DNA of 64,000 bases from JBEKIK01 sp963838495. GTDB taxonomy: Bacteria; Planctomycetota; Planctomycetia; Pirellulales; Thermoguttaceae. The notes beneath the pieces were generated by a model. That model worked only from the letters and a program-made list of their open reading frames with translations, searched no databases and had not been told where the DNA came from. Numbering within the stretch: position 1 is the stretch's first letter; each line of letters begins with the position of its first letter. Shown here one piece after another: positions 9,440 through 17,932 of this stretch. The stretch spans positions 558,001 through 622,000 of the forward strand of contig CAWIRC010000002.1 in the NCBI GenBank assembly GCA_963838495.1, written 5' to 3'. A program made the translations under genes and the position numbers.

Positions 9440-9506
9440 TTCTTCATTCTTCATTCTTCATTCTTCATTCTTCATTCTTCATTAATCCCTCATCCTTCAT
9501 CCCTCA
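9440..9506. repeat. TTCATTC short-word repeat
   Basis: About six consecutive copies of TTCATTC lead into CATCCTTCATCCCTCATC. They form part of the 380-base spacer between the activator and the small-protein cluster, which otherwise holds only the sigma-54 promoter. Confidence 0.7.
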
Positions 9507-9647
9507 TCACGGTCGCGCTTTGCAGCCGGGGGATGCCGCGCTTTGAAACCACAATATTAAAATTGTCGCTTTATCCTGATCCGGCGCATTCGCTCTAACC
9601 GCCGCTGTCACTGCAACTTGACGCGCAAATTTCTCTCCCGCCGGAAT

Positions 9648-9664
9648 TGGGCACAAGGCTTGCA
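9648..9664 (+). promoter_or_regulatory. Sigma-54 promoter of the small-protein cluster
   Basis: TGGGCACAAGGCTTGCA matches the consensus YTGGCACGRNNNTTGCW at 12 of 14 defined positions. It keeps the invariant GG (-24) and GC (-12) with exactly ten bases between them. Transcription should start near 9675, about 70 bases before the GTG at 9746. The gene just upstream encodes a sigma-54 activator, which makes the site functionally plausible. Confidence 0.82.
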
Positions 9665-9745
9665 ATCTTACGGCATCGCAGTATGTCGTTACCTTTCCCC
9701 AAGGCAAGGGCGAGGTATGGGCATAAATCATAAGGGGAAGAAAAA

Positions 9746-10262
9746 GTGAACAAACCAATTAGCGCAAGCCGCGTCCGGGATCGTGCTCTTTTATCCCGGC
9801 CGTCTGCTGGCGAACCAAATTTACAATTGGGCCGAAGGGCACGGAGGATGCCGGGCATGGGCTTCTTTCGAACGATCCCTTCCCAATATTCGCAAATCGG
9901 CCCGCCGCGCAGAATTGGCCGTGATCGACGCCACCGCCGATCCCGCTCAAGGCGCCGATGCGTTTTTGCAATCCATCAGCGTCCTGACCTCGGATTCGGT
10001 CGCGGTTTACACCGAAAAAACCCACGAAGAATTGGAATTGATGATCCGCACGTTTGGAGCCCCCTTGCTCTTGGGTCCCATGAGCATGCAAGAATGGGAG
10101 GAATTCTTGGAATACAAGTTTCCCACGCTCATTCCCCTGGAAGCAAGCGGTTTCTCCCGCGCCAAAGGAAGAAGAAAATCCTCCCAGACGTGGGTATTTA
10201 TGCGGAAAACAAAATTGTCTATTACAGGCCGAATGCCGGCTAGATCGTTGAATTTTAAATGA
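9746..10262 (+). CDS. Receiver-like hypothetical protein (probably frameshifted)
   Basis: A GTG at 9746, seven bases after a good ribosome site (AAGGGGAAG), opens MNKPISASRVR. Skipping one base near 9777-9779 continues as IVLFYPGRLLANQIYNWAEG, giving a 171-residue protein. Without the correction, translation would have to start at GTG 9783, which has no ribosome site. The sequence alternates strands and helices (AELAVIDATADPAQG, SVAVYTEKTHEELELMIRTFG, PLLLGPMSMQEWEEFLE), reminiscent of a degenerate response-regulator receiver, but no phosphorylatable Asp/Lys set could be confirmed. It is the first gene after the sigma-54 promoter. Confidence 0.6.
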
Positions 10263-10409
10263 AAATTGTCACATAACGAATCGGAGCCGGGCCGTGTCGG
10301 CCCGCGGATGCCGCGATGTAACACCCCGGCTTAGAAGAAAATAATCGGCACCATTTATTCAAGTAACATTAATCAGATTGAAAAACCCAACCCAAGGACA
10401 AACGTCGCC

Positions 10410-10646
10410 ATGAAAGCAATCATAAAAAAACTCAACAACCTGAACAACGAAGAACTACAGGCACTTAGCGAAGCCATCGACCTGGAATTGGATCGCCGCG
10501 AGGAGCGGCTGGACGATGTCCCCGAATCCGCCCGGCGAAGGGCCGTTTTACGCGACCAGAGTTATCGCCGATCCACAGGCTCCTCGGCGCCGCCCGTTCG
10601 CGTAACCGGCCTGAAAGAACCCCGTAAGCGCCGCCATGCGGCCTGA
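10410..10646 (+). CDS. Small protein with RRxAA C-terminus, paralogue 1
   Basis: A 78-residue protein, start ATG 10410. An N-terminal helix with NNEELQALSEAIDLELDRR is followed by PESARRRAVLRDQSYRRS and a basic C-terminus KRRHAA. It is clearly paralogous to the protein at 11417: both share ALSEAIDLEL/SLSEAIDLEL, SARRRAV, SYR and a Gly-Leu/Met-Lys-Glu segment. No family is recognised. It lies in the putative sigma-54-driven cluster, and its C-terminus is of the kind shared by four neighbouring genes. Confidence 0.72.
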   Translation: MKAIIKKLNNLNNEELQALSEAIDLELDRREERLDDVPESARRRAVLRDQSYRRSTGSSAPPVRVTGLKEPRKRRHAA

Positions 10647-10753
10647 TCGCGAAGAAAAAAGAGCGGCCCGCTTCCTGCAAACGTAAACCGCCCGTTTTTC
10701 CGGCATATGTTGCCTCGAATTATAAAACAATCTTAAAAATGAAGGACCGTGCA

Positions 10754-11332
10754 ATGGAAGGTCTGGCCAAAATCATCGGCCGCTGTTGGCTATTGGCGGC
10801 TCTATTCGCCGCCGCATTTCACCTCGCAAACGTTGCGCCCATGGCTTGGGCGAAAAATACCCCCGCAACCTCCGACGCCAACCAGTCGCCCCTCGTTCCA
10901 AGCCTCGACGACCCCTACGGCGCAGACGCGCTTCACGGCCAAATACAATACGGCGTAAACTTCTCCCCCAAGGATAACGCCGAAAATGACGGCCTTTTGT
11001 CCGCCGATATATCCCATTCCCTCCCGGGAAATCCCGGCCTCACCGGCAATTCCCAGGCTGCAAATGAAAACTCCGACTTCCCCTTCGAACACTATCTGCT
11101 GATCGTGCTCGCCGGCGGAACGCTCGGCCTGATCCTCATCGCGGCTGGAATAGCTCAATGGTGGCGGCGAAAAAAAATCAGACAATATTGGCTCTTCCCC
11201 CTGACCCAAGACGACGGGGAGCCTGGAGCGCCCGGGGCTTCATCGCCCCCGCCGCTCATTGCAAAAAAACCGATGGAAATACTGCCCGAGGAAACAACCG
11301 AACAGCGCGCACGTCGTCGTGCGGCTGCTTGA
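10754..11332 (+). CDS. Single-pass membrane protein with RRxAA C-terminus
   Basis: An ATG at 10754 with GAAGGA eight bases upstream is preferred over the ATG at 10739. A signal peptide (WLLAALFAAAFHLA...MAWA) is followed by an Asn/Pro-rich exported segment with DDPYGADALHGQIQYG. One membrane helix (about residues 120-140, LLIVLAGGTLGLILIAAGIA) comes next, then RRKKIRQYWLFPL and a Pro-rich cytoplasmic tail ending QRARRRAAA. The tail thus ends like its three small neighbours. A terminator follows directly. No homologue could be named. The topology (outside-in, small cytoplasmic tail) is inferred from hydrophobicity. Confidence 0.72.
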   Translation: MEGLAKIIGRCWLLAALFAAAFHLANVAPMAWAKNTPATSDANQSPLVPSLDDPYGADALHGQIQYGVNFSPKDNAENDGLLSADISHSLPGNPGLTGNSQAANENSDFPFEHYLLIVLAGGTLGLILIAAGIAQWWRRKKIRQYWLFPLTQDDGEPGAPGASSPPPLIAKKPMEILPEETTEQRARRRAAA

Positions 11333-11340
11333 TTACCCGG

Positions 11341-11376
11341 CAGGCGCACTCCGTGTGCCGCCCGCCTGTTTTTTTT
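11341..11376 (+). terminator. Terminator after the membrane-protein gene
   Basis: The arms CAGGCG and CGCCTG enclose an inner GCACTCCGTGTGC hairpin, and T8 follows. A related CAGGCACACTCCGTGTGCCG palindrome follows the sulfatase at about 32120. Confidence 0.8.
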
Positions 11377-11416
11377 ACACCACAAATGTTTTTCATGAAT
11401 TGAAAGGAGGTAGCTA

Positions 11417-11653
11417 ATGACTGCAATTCTGGATCGGCTGCGGCAACTCAGCGACGAAGAATTGCTGAGCCTGAGTGAAGCGATTGACCTGGAGCTGGAA
11501 CTGCGCTTGGAACACCATGACGGGGTTCCCGACTCGGCCCGACGCCGGGCCGTGCAACGCCAGAAAAGCTATCGGCACTCGCTCGGCTCCGCGGCATTGC
11601 CCGTGAAAATCGCGGGCATGAAAGAAAGCCGCCGCCGCCGGCTCGCGGCTTAA
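11417..11653 (+). CDS. Small protein with RRxAA C-terminus, paralogue 2
   Basis: A 78-residue paralogue of the 10410 product with the same length and layout: SDEELLSLSEAIDLELELR, PDSARRRAVQRQKSYRHS, then KIAGMKESRRRRLAA. It has an excellent ribosome-binding site (AAAGGAGG, seven bases before ATG), so it is probably well translated. The family is unknown. The C-terminal LAA is the same tripeptide that ends the tmRNA degradation tag, a similarity that may or may not matter. Confidence 0.75.
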   Translation: MTAILDRLRQLSDEELLSLSEAIDLELELRLEHHDGVPDSARRRAVQRQKSYRHSLGSAALPVKIAGMKESRRRRLAA

Positions 11654-11932
11654 ACAACCAGGATTATTCTTCACATGCACGAAGCCGTGTGAAACGAGGA
11701 ACGACTTGTTATTGCCGGTCAACTTGGAATTCGAATCCTCGCACCGAGCATGATTTACGGATTAGATGAGTTGGTATATGCAATCATTCAGGATGTATTT
11801 TTTGTCATAGATCACGGCTGTTCGGCCAACTCATCTGGGACTTCGAGGGATCGGTGCAAACGTTTACGGCTACAGAGGATCAACGGGGATTTTTGATTGC
11901 TAACAGGCAGTCTGAGCAAGAAAGGATTATTT

Positions 11933-12130
11933 ATGAAACACAATCTGCCAAAAATTCGTGGACCTATTCCGCAACTCAGCGTTATCGACGGACCGGATAT
12001 CGAGTCTTCCCCTGAAACACAAGTGAATCTGGAGGAACAGCGCAAACAACTCAAGGATCAAGCCGAAGCGGAAGAATTTTGGGCCGGCCGAAACCTGGCC
12101 GCAAGAAATTCCACTCGCCGGGCGGCGTAA
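11933..12130 (+). CDS. Small acidic/helical protein with RRAA C-terminus
   Basis: The start is taken as ATG 11933 (MKHNLPKIRGPIPQL), ten bases after AAAGGA. The 65-residue protein has a Pro-rich start, an acidic patch (IDGPDIESSPET), a helical run of Glu/Gln/Lys (VNLEEQRKQLKDQAEAEEFW) and a basic end (NSTRRAA). It is not similar to the 10410/11417 pair except at the C-terminus. The 280 bases before it hold no other gene. Confidence 0.65.
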   Translation: MKHNLPKIRGPIPQLSVIDGPDIESSPETQVNLEEQRKQLKDQAEAEEFWAGRNLAARNSTRRAA

Positions 12131-12470
12131 ACACCCGGCGGAAACCAAACACACACTTTTTTTACTATCGCCTTGGGGAGAGCCCGACATGCCGACGCCG
12201 TTCTGTTTTGGCGCCGTGTTTTTACGAATTTTACTTCATGCGCAGTTCATGCACATTGCGTGTAGCAGCGAGATTTTCCAAGATCAGAATGATAGGGGTA
12301 TATACCTGAAAAGAGGATTATCAGGCTTTGCAGATAAACTCAAAAAAATGTGTTTCCGGGAATTTGCCTCCCTTGATACACGACCTCTGCCATCCGGGCG
12401 TAACAAAACCAGTTTTGACGCAGCGACGATAAAAGAGCCATATCAAATTTTTAAAAAAGATATCGCTATC

Positions 12471-12773
12471 ATGCTAAGAAACTTTTCACGACAAAATGCG
12501 AATTTAGTTATGGACTTCATTTCAATTCTTGTATTTCCGCTGACATGCGCCAGCGCAAATGCATCGAATGTTCTTTATGAAGGATTTGATTACGGCGGAA
12601 CCGCCGGGTCGCTGGTCGGGAAGGGTGCGGCCGGAGACGGCTGGGCGGACGCCTGCACTTCCGGTTGCTGTAGTTATGGAGGCACGCCCGGCTACAACAC
12701 TAATTATGAAACCGCCGGTTTGACTTTCAGCAATTTGTTCGTCAGCGGCAGACATAAAAAACTACACAAATAA
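12471..12773 (+). pseudogene. Truncated secreted protein remnant
   Basis: From ATG 12471 there is an N-terminal hydrophobic export segment (LVMDFISILVFPLTCASANA), then SNVLYEGFDYGGTAGSLVGKGAAGDGW. That is the opening of large PEP-CTERM or beta-sandwich surface proteins (LYEGFDY). It then stops after KKLHK at about 100 residues. The expected globular body and sorting signal are missing, so this looks like the 5' fragment of a longer surface protein. The intact PEP-CTERM gene follows 265 bases later. Confidence 0.5.
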
Positions 12774-13037
12774 ATATTTCTTGCAGACATTTTGATATTA
12801 CTATTAGATAACCACACACTCACGGCGATTTTCGCCCGCAACACCTGAGGAGGCAGCGAAACATTGATCGCGGGTCACCGGGGAAATCCTATTTAATCGA
12901 TGACAAGAAACTGTGTGCGCCAGGCTCAGCCCGGCAAAAAGTCGAGAGTTTTTAGATGTTGGTTTTTTAGCAAAGTTTTTTCACACCGGCAAGGGAGAAT
13001 ATTTACTTTCTACCTTTCCAAAACCAGAAGGTACAAA

Positions 13038-13871
13038 ATGAAAACTACAGCAAAAACGATCAGTCTCAAAATGATTTTAGTGTTCAGTATGGTGGCGATG
13101 ATTCTGGCGATCTGTAGCCTTGCACACGCAGACGTGATTGTCACTCCCAGTTCGATGGACGGCTGGGCGTTCCTCATAACTGATCCAGATGTCAATTACG
13201 GCGCCGGGGATGCCGTAGCTGACATGGTAAACGGTCCCGCCACACCACCATTGGGAAGTGGCAGCGCGCATTTTAATACGGGCTCGGATGGCTCTCAAAG
13301 TGCACAATTGCGCAATTCCTCATGGGCCGGAACTCGCATTGACGCTCTTACTTCGCTGGACTATAGCACATACGCAACATCATGGAATGGCCAGCAGGTT
13401 CCTTATTTGACGATCTATCTGGACACCGATGGCGATGGCGTGAGAGACGACCGCTTGTGGTTTGAGCCCGACTACAGTAGCGCGGGTGCCGGTAATGGCA
13501 ATCCAAATCCGCAACCCGGTACTGCACTCAACATGTGGCAAACCTGGGATGCGCTGAATGGTATGTGGTATTCGGACAATTTAGCGGGGCCAGGATCTAA
13601 CGCCATCACCCTCGCCGCGTATCTGGCCGATGAGCCAGATGCCACGATCATTAATGATGTTGCCGGAGGGGGAAGGGGTGGCATCCGCATCGCTTCGGGC
13701 TTTGCCAGCTCGGAAGATATTTTCGACGCTAACGTCAACAACTTCACAATTGGCACCGCGGGTGGGACGACCACCTATGACTTTGAACCTGTTCCCGAGC
13801 CGGGCACGCTGACGCTGCTGGCCTTGGGCGGATTGACCGCGCTGGGGGCAATCTGGATTCGTCGTCGATGA
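13038..13871 (+). CDS. PEP-CTERM sorting-domain secreted protein
   Basis: The start at ATG 13038 (after AGAAGG) precedes a signal peptide (LKMILVFSMVAMILAICSLAHA). The exported domain is rich in Gly/Asn/Asp, with DTDGDGVRDD resembling a calcium-binding thrombospondin-3 loop. The C-terminus is the sorting signal: VPEPGT, a hydrophobic helix (LTLLALGGLTALGAIWI) and RRR. In such systems exosortase cleaves at PEP and displays the protein on the surface or in matrix. No exosortase gene is in the window. The protein ends just before a strong terminator. Confidence 0.9.
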   Translation: MKTTAKTISLKMILVFSMVAMILAICSLAHADVIVTPSSMDGWAFLITDPDVNYGAGDAVADMVNGPATPPLGSGSAHFNTGSDGSQSAQLRNSSWAGTRIDALTSLDYSTYATSWNGQQVPYLTIYLDTDGDGVRDDRLWFEPDYSSAGAGNGNPNPQPGTALNMWQTWDALNGMWYSDNLAGPGSNAITLAAYLADEPDATIINDVAGGGRGGIRIASGFASSEDIFDANVNNFTIGTAGGTTTYDFEPVPEPGTLTLLALGGLTALGAIWIRRR

Positions 13872-13882
13872 TAAATTAAAAA

Positions 13883-13918
13883 AAGCCCGCAGATCGGCAA
13901 TTTGCGGGCTTAATTTTT
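13883..13918 (+). terminator. Terminator after the PEP-CTERM gene
   Basis: The stem AAGCCCGCA/TGCGGGCTT is followed by AATTTTTT. Confidence 0.88.
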
Positions 13919-13968
13919 TGGATATCCAATTTTGGTGGTATTTATACTGCCACCCCAACAATTCTATC

Positions 13969-14433
13969 GTCATCCTGAGCGTTGCAAAGGATCTCATTAT
14001 AAGAGGCTATGTGGTCTTATATAAGTCTGTAGCACATATATACTTTTCGGCTCATATATTGATCGTATGAATCGCTACAAACTTATCTGATACCGCTTAG
14101 AGCGCATCTAACTTCAGTGTAGCGGGTGCCATGGCCACGCTTGCGTGGCCATGCGGCAAATTCTCGGTAAAACATGCCCGCGACAAGCGTGGGCATGGCG
14201 CCCAACACGTTACACTTATCCCGGATGCGATCTAGAGCGCATCCAACTTTAGCGTAGCGGGTGCCATGGCCACGCTTGCGTGGCCATGCGGCAAATTCTC
14301 GGTAAAACATGCCCGCGACAAGCGTGGGCATGGCGCCCAACACGTTACACTTATCCTGGATGCGATCTAGCAACTTATAGCTGACTGCTGATGGCTGAAA
14401 GCTCAGAAGATTCTTCGTTGCACTCAGAATGAC
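13969..14433. mobile_element. Composite repeat: GTCAT-CTGAG ends around two tandem 135-bp miniature elements
   Basis: The outer ends are imperfect inverted repeats of about 26 bp (GTCATCCTGAGCG...GGATCT at 13969, inverted at 14408-14433). Inside lie two near-identical units, 14101-14235 and 14236-14370. Each begins AGCGCATC and ends GCGATCTAG, and contains two nested hairpins (GCCATGGCCACGC/GCGTGGCCATG and CATGCCCGCG/CGTGGGCATG). Units abut through CTAG, a likely target duplication. There is no coding capacity. A relative is nested at 54297-54428. The remaining bases show no gene. Confidence 0.75.
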
Positions 14434-14440
14434 ATATAAT

Positions 14441-15481
14441 TCAGCGACGGCTCAATTCGTGCACGGCATCGATCAACGCGATGGCGTTTTCCACCGGCGT
14501 TTGCGGCAGCACGCCGTGGCCGAGATTGAAAATATGCCCCGGCCGGCCCCCCGCCTGATCGAGGATCTGCCCGGCCCACCGGCGTATTTCGTCCGGACTG
14601 CTCAAAAGCACCGCCGGATCGAGATTGCCCTGAATGCCCGTGTCGTATCCGATCGCCCCCCAGGCGTCGTCCAATCGCATCCGCCAATCAATGCCCACAA
14701 CCAGATTTCTTCTCTTTCCAGCCATCTCCTTGATATGCGGCAACAAGGCCGGATTGCCCGTGTAAAAATAAATTACCGGCGTCTCGGGCGGAATGCATTC
14801 AATCACCGCCCGAGTGTGTGCTAACGCGTAACGGCAATAATCGTCCACGCCCAGGCAACCGGCCCAACTGTCAAACAACTGCACCAGTTGCGCCCCGGCC
14901 GCTATCTGCGCCTTTAAATAAATCCCCGCCGCCCGAGCAAGACGGCCCATAAGCGCATTCCACGCCCCCGCGTCGCTGTACATGAAACCTTTGGTCAAAC
15001 GATAATCGCGGCTCGGTTCGCCTTCCACCGCGTAAGCGGCCAAGGTAAAAGGCGCACCGGCAAATCCTATAAGCGGCAGCGACTCCGGCATCCCCGCCCG
15101 CGTCTTCCCCACCGCATCCATCACAAACTGCAATGCCTCCGCGTCCTCCAATTCCAGCAGGCGATCCACTTCAGCGGGCGTCCGAATGGGATTGCCAAGC
15201 AATGGCCCTTCCGATGCCCCGAATTGAAGCCCCATCCCCATCGGCTCCAGGATCAAAAGCAGGTCGGAAAACAGTATCGCCGCATCCACCTTGAGCCGCC
15301 GCACCGCGCCAATCGCGATCTCGGCACACATATCGGAATTCTTGCACAACGCCAAAAATGGAACCCGCCGGCGAATCGCCCGGTATTCCCCCATGTAGCG
15401 GCCGGCCTGGCGCATCAACCAAATGGGCGTCCCATCGGTTCTCTCGCACCGCGCGCGCACATCATCGGGCTGTCGTGCCAT
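14441..15481 (-). CDS. hemE: Uroporphyrinogen decarboxylase HemE
   Basis: HemE removes four carboxyl groups from uroporphyrinogen III to give coproporphyrinogen III in heme synthesis. The start is placed at ATG 15481 (MARQPDDV), giving 346 residues, the usual size. The longer frame to 15568 encodes an implausible N-terminus from short-word repeat DNA. Seen: PIWLMRQAGRYMGEYR (substrate-binding Arg region), AAILFSDLLL, GFAGAPFTLAAYAVEG and the C-terminal GHGVLPQTP. It has no heme-pathway neighbours and is bounded by repeats on both sides. Confidence 0.96.
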   Translation of the reverse strand: MARQPDDVRARCERTDGTPIWLMRQAGRYMGEYRAIRRRVPFLALCKNSDMCAEIAIGAVRRLKVDAAILFSDLLLILEPMGMGLQFGASEGPLLGNPIRTPAEVDRLLELEDAEALQFVMDAVGKTRAGMPESLPLIGFAGAPFTLAAYAVEGEPSRDYRLTKGFMYSDAGAWNALMGRLARAAGIYLKAQIAAGAQLVQLFDSWAGCLGVDDYCRYALAHTRAVIECIPPETPVIYFYTGNPALLPHIKEMAGKRRNLVVGIDWRMRLDDAWGAIGYDTGIQGNLDPAVLLSSPDEIRRWAGQILDQAGGRPGHIFNLGHGVLPQTPVENAIALIDAVHELSRR

Positions 15482-15581
15482 GCAGGTCGCATTTGTGTGT
15501 AGACGGTATGTGGTAGATGGTATGCGGTAAACGACGCAACCATTATACAACCATCTACTACCTGCCACATACTACCTACTC

Positions 15582-15623
15582 AAAAAAAACAGGCCTGCCC
15601 GGGATCAAACCCGGACAGACCTG
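15582..15623 (-). terminator. Terminator of the Cys-rich protein gene
   Basis: On the minus strand CAGGTCTGTCCGGG and CCCGGGCAGGCCTG form a long stem followed by T8. It lies 30 bases after the stop at 15653. Confidence 0.85.
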
Positions 15624-15652
15624 CTGATTTATCTTATTTTCAAACGTTCGCG

Positions 15653-16598
15653 TTAATCGCGGACAATACTGCGGCTGGTCTGATACAAACCGCGGTTAAT
15701 CGAAGCCGAGGGATCGGCTTTTGGAGCCTTGGGCAACGGGGCTGTTTCGCCGCCGGCCGGGGCCTTCGCCGGAGCAGTCTCCGGTGCATTGGCCGGAGCC
15801 GCACCGCCGCAATTGCAGCCGCAGCCGCAGCCGCAGCCACAGGCCGGAGCGCAGCACTCGGTCTTGCAGCAGCATTTGCAGCAGAATAGCGAATTAACAA
15901 AGTCCATCACCGGATGGCAGCATTGCTTGCAGCAGCAGCTCTCGCAACACGCCGGAGCGCAGCAAGCCTTGGCACAGCATGCCTTCTCGCAGCAGCCGCA
16001 CTTCTCGCAGCAGGCCGGAGCGCAGCAAGCCTTGGCGCAGCAGCACTTCTCGCAGCAGGCCGGAGCGCAGCAGGCCTTGGCGCAGCAGGCCTTCTCGCAG
16101 CAGGCCGGAGCGCAGCAGGCCTTCTCGCAGCAGGCCGGAGCGCAGCAGGCCTTTTTGCAGCAGGCCGGAGCGCAGCAAGCCTTTTCGCAGCAGGCCGGAG
16201 CGCAGCAAGCCTTTTCGCAGCAGCCAGTGTTGCAACCGCAGCCGCATTCGCAGCCGCATTCAAACAGGTCTCTTATTCCGCAAAACAAATCGCGGACTGG
16301 GGTTGCACAGCAGCAGCATTTTTCACAGCAGGCCGGCGCAGCATGCCTTTTCGCAGCATGGTGCCGCACAGCAGGCCTTTTGGCAGCAGGCCGGAGCGCA
16401 GCATGCCTTTGCACAGCAGCATGGTTCCGGGCAGCAGGCCTTTTCACAGCAGGCGACCTTGGCACAGCAGGCATTGCACTCGCCGCAGCCACCGCAATTG
16501 TTCATCCCTAACAGCCTATCAAGGAGCTCGAGACCGAACCCTTGGCTGCATAGGGCAACGCTCACCAGGAGCGCTCCAAAAATCGTCTTGCTTTTCAT
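15653..16598 (-). CDS. Secreted Cys-Cys repeat protein (frameshifted)
   Basis: ATG 16598 starts a signal peptide (MKSKTIFGALLVSVALCSQGFG) and LELLDRLLG. An extraordinary run of CCxKACCAPACC units follows. The first frame ends at about 16323; the remainder continues in a shifted frame from CCEKCCCCATPVRDLF to a Pro/Ala-rich linker and the tail SINRGLYQTSRSIVRD at 15653. A small indel near 16330-16337 separates them, and rejoining gives about 315 residues in which roughly one in four is Cys. It is probably exported and either disulfide-cross-linked or metal-binding, by analogy with metallothioneins and cell-wall Cys-rich proteins. No enzymatic motif is seen. Similar proteins are, to my memory, typical of planctomycetes. 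Confidence 0.8.
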
Positions 16599-17261
16599 TG
16601 AGCAACAACTCCTTTACATTGAACTGAGGATGCTGAATTCCCTTACTAGCTACCTCTAACCCAAATCTCTCTGGGCACTACCTCATGGCAGAAGGTGCTC
16701 CTGCCACAAGGGAAAATCGACTCTAGTGGGTCTGCGAGGTTGTAGGAGGGAAGTTCGAGTCGAATCCCACAGTTCATACGGTGTACTGCACAGGGCCGTC
16801 GAGCCACTCCTTGGCTCGAGATTCATACCCGATCCGGTTGCCTGACGCACCCTCAACGCGCATCTACACGACAACGCGTGAATTGTCTTGGGTCAGAATA
16901 CCGTATCGGCTGGCCGAATAAGCGGCCTTGAGCGAACGCAACGTATTTCCAGTAAACGGTTTACTACTCCCATTGCGCAAAGATTTCCGATGGCGGAAAG
17001 CAGTAAAACCTTGCCGGTTTTAAGGGTATATTCTCCCCCATTTCACTCCTCATCTTTTTTAATATCCGAACAACTTGCCCAATTTAGTGGAACTGACATA
17101 GCTTTACTTCTGCGTATTTCTATTTTATCTCCTATCCAATGAACAATCGGACATGGCTTAAACTCAAACGGTTTGATAAAATTTAACGATTGATCCATAG
17201 GTCCAACACTGAAAAGGTCTATATAATCGTCATTCAAAGAAAATCGGAGGCATTCCATAAT
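16599..17261. other. Long noncoding leader region with hairpins
   Basis: This spacer lies between the divergent Cys-rich gene and the amidotransferase gene, and stops interrupt all frames. A perfect 8-bp stem (TCGAGCCA/TGGCTCGA, 16799-16819) lies about 200 bases upstream of the Cys-rich gene. No promoter could be assigned with confidence. Confidence 0.5.
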
Positions 17262-17849
17262 ATGATATTGCTTGTTGATAATTATGATTCCTTCACCTAC
17301 AACCTGGTCCAACGCCTGGGCGAAATCGATCCCTCCCTCGACCTCGAGGTCTACCGCAACGACAAAATCACCTTGGACGAAATCGAAGCCCGCCGGCCCA
17401 CGCATCTGATCATCTCCCCCGGCCCTTGCACCCCCGACGAGGCCGGAATTTCGCTATCCTGTGTCAAGCGCTTTGCCCCGCACATCCCGCTCTTGGGCGT
17501 GTGCCTGGGACACCAGTCCATCGGCCAGGCCTTCGGCGCCAAGATCGTCCGCTGCGCCCGCCTGATGCACGGCAAAACCGACCAAATCCATCACGATAAT
17601 CATGGCCTGCTCCGCGACCTGCCCAACCCCTTCACCGCCACCCGCTATCACAGCCTGGTAATCCAGCCCGGCACCCTCCCCGACGAGTTCATCGTCAACG
17701 CCTGGAGCGACGCCCCCGACGGAACCAGGGAAATAATGGGCGTCCGACACAAAAAATTCCCCCTCTTCGGCGTCCAATTCCATCCCGAAAGCTTCCTCAC
17801 CGACTGCGGCTCCACCATCCTGGAACGCTTCCTGAAGGTCGGGCAATAA
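17262..17849 (+). CDS. Glutamine amidotransferase, anthranilate/aminodeoxychorismate synthase component II
   Basis: A class I glutaminase that supplies ammonia to chorismate for anthranilate or 4-amino-4-deoxychorismate. The start at ATG 17262 gives MILLVDNYDSFTYNL, the canonical N-terminus; a GGAGG lies 12 bases upstream. The nucleophile Cys is in LLGVCLGHQSIG (about residue 80), and the triad His/Glu are in VQFHPESFLT. At 195 residues it is full length. TrpG and PabA cannot be told apart from sequence alone, and no trpE or pabB partner is in the window. Confidence 0.93.
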   Translation: MILLVDNYDSFTYNLVQRLGEIDPSLDLEVYRNDKITLDEIEARRPTHLIISPGPCTPDEAGISLSCVKRFAPHIPLLGVCLGHQSIGQAFGAKIVRCARLMHGKTDQIHHDNHGLLRDLPNPFTATRYHSLVIQPGTLPDEFIVNAWSDAPDGTREIMGVRHKKFPLFGVQFHPESFLTDCGSTILERFLKVGQ

Positions 17850-17932
17850 AAATCTCCTCCACGAAGGACACAAAGGACACAAAATAATTTAAATAAACAT
17901 ATAAATTAAAACCTAAAAGGGGCAACGGAAAA

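Noticed and set aside
11725..11760. tRNA-like GAATTCGAATCCTC
   Set aside because: Only a T-loop-like stretch; no acceptor, D or anticodon stems could be found around it.
15729..16627. Long plus-strand Gln/Ala/Ser-rich frames opposite the Cys-rich gene
   Set aside because: They are complements of the CCxKACCAPACC repeats; the minus strand has the signal peptide and terminator.
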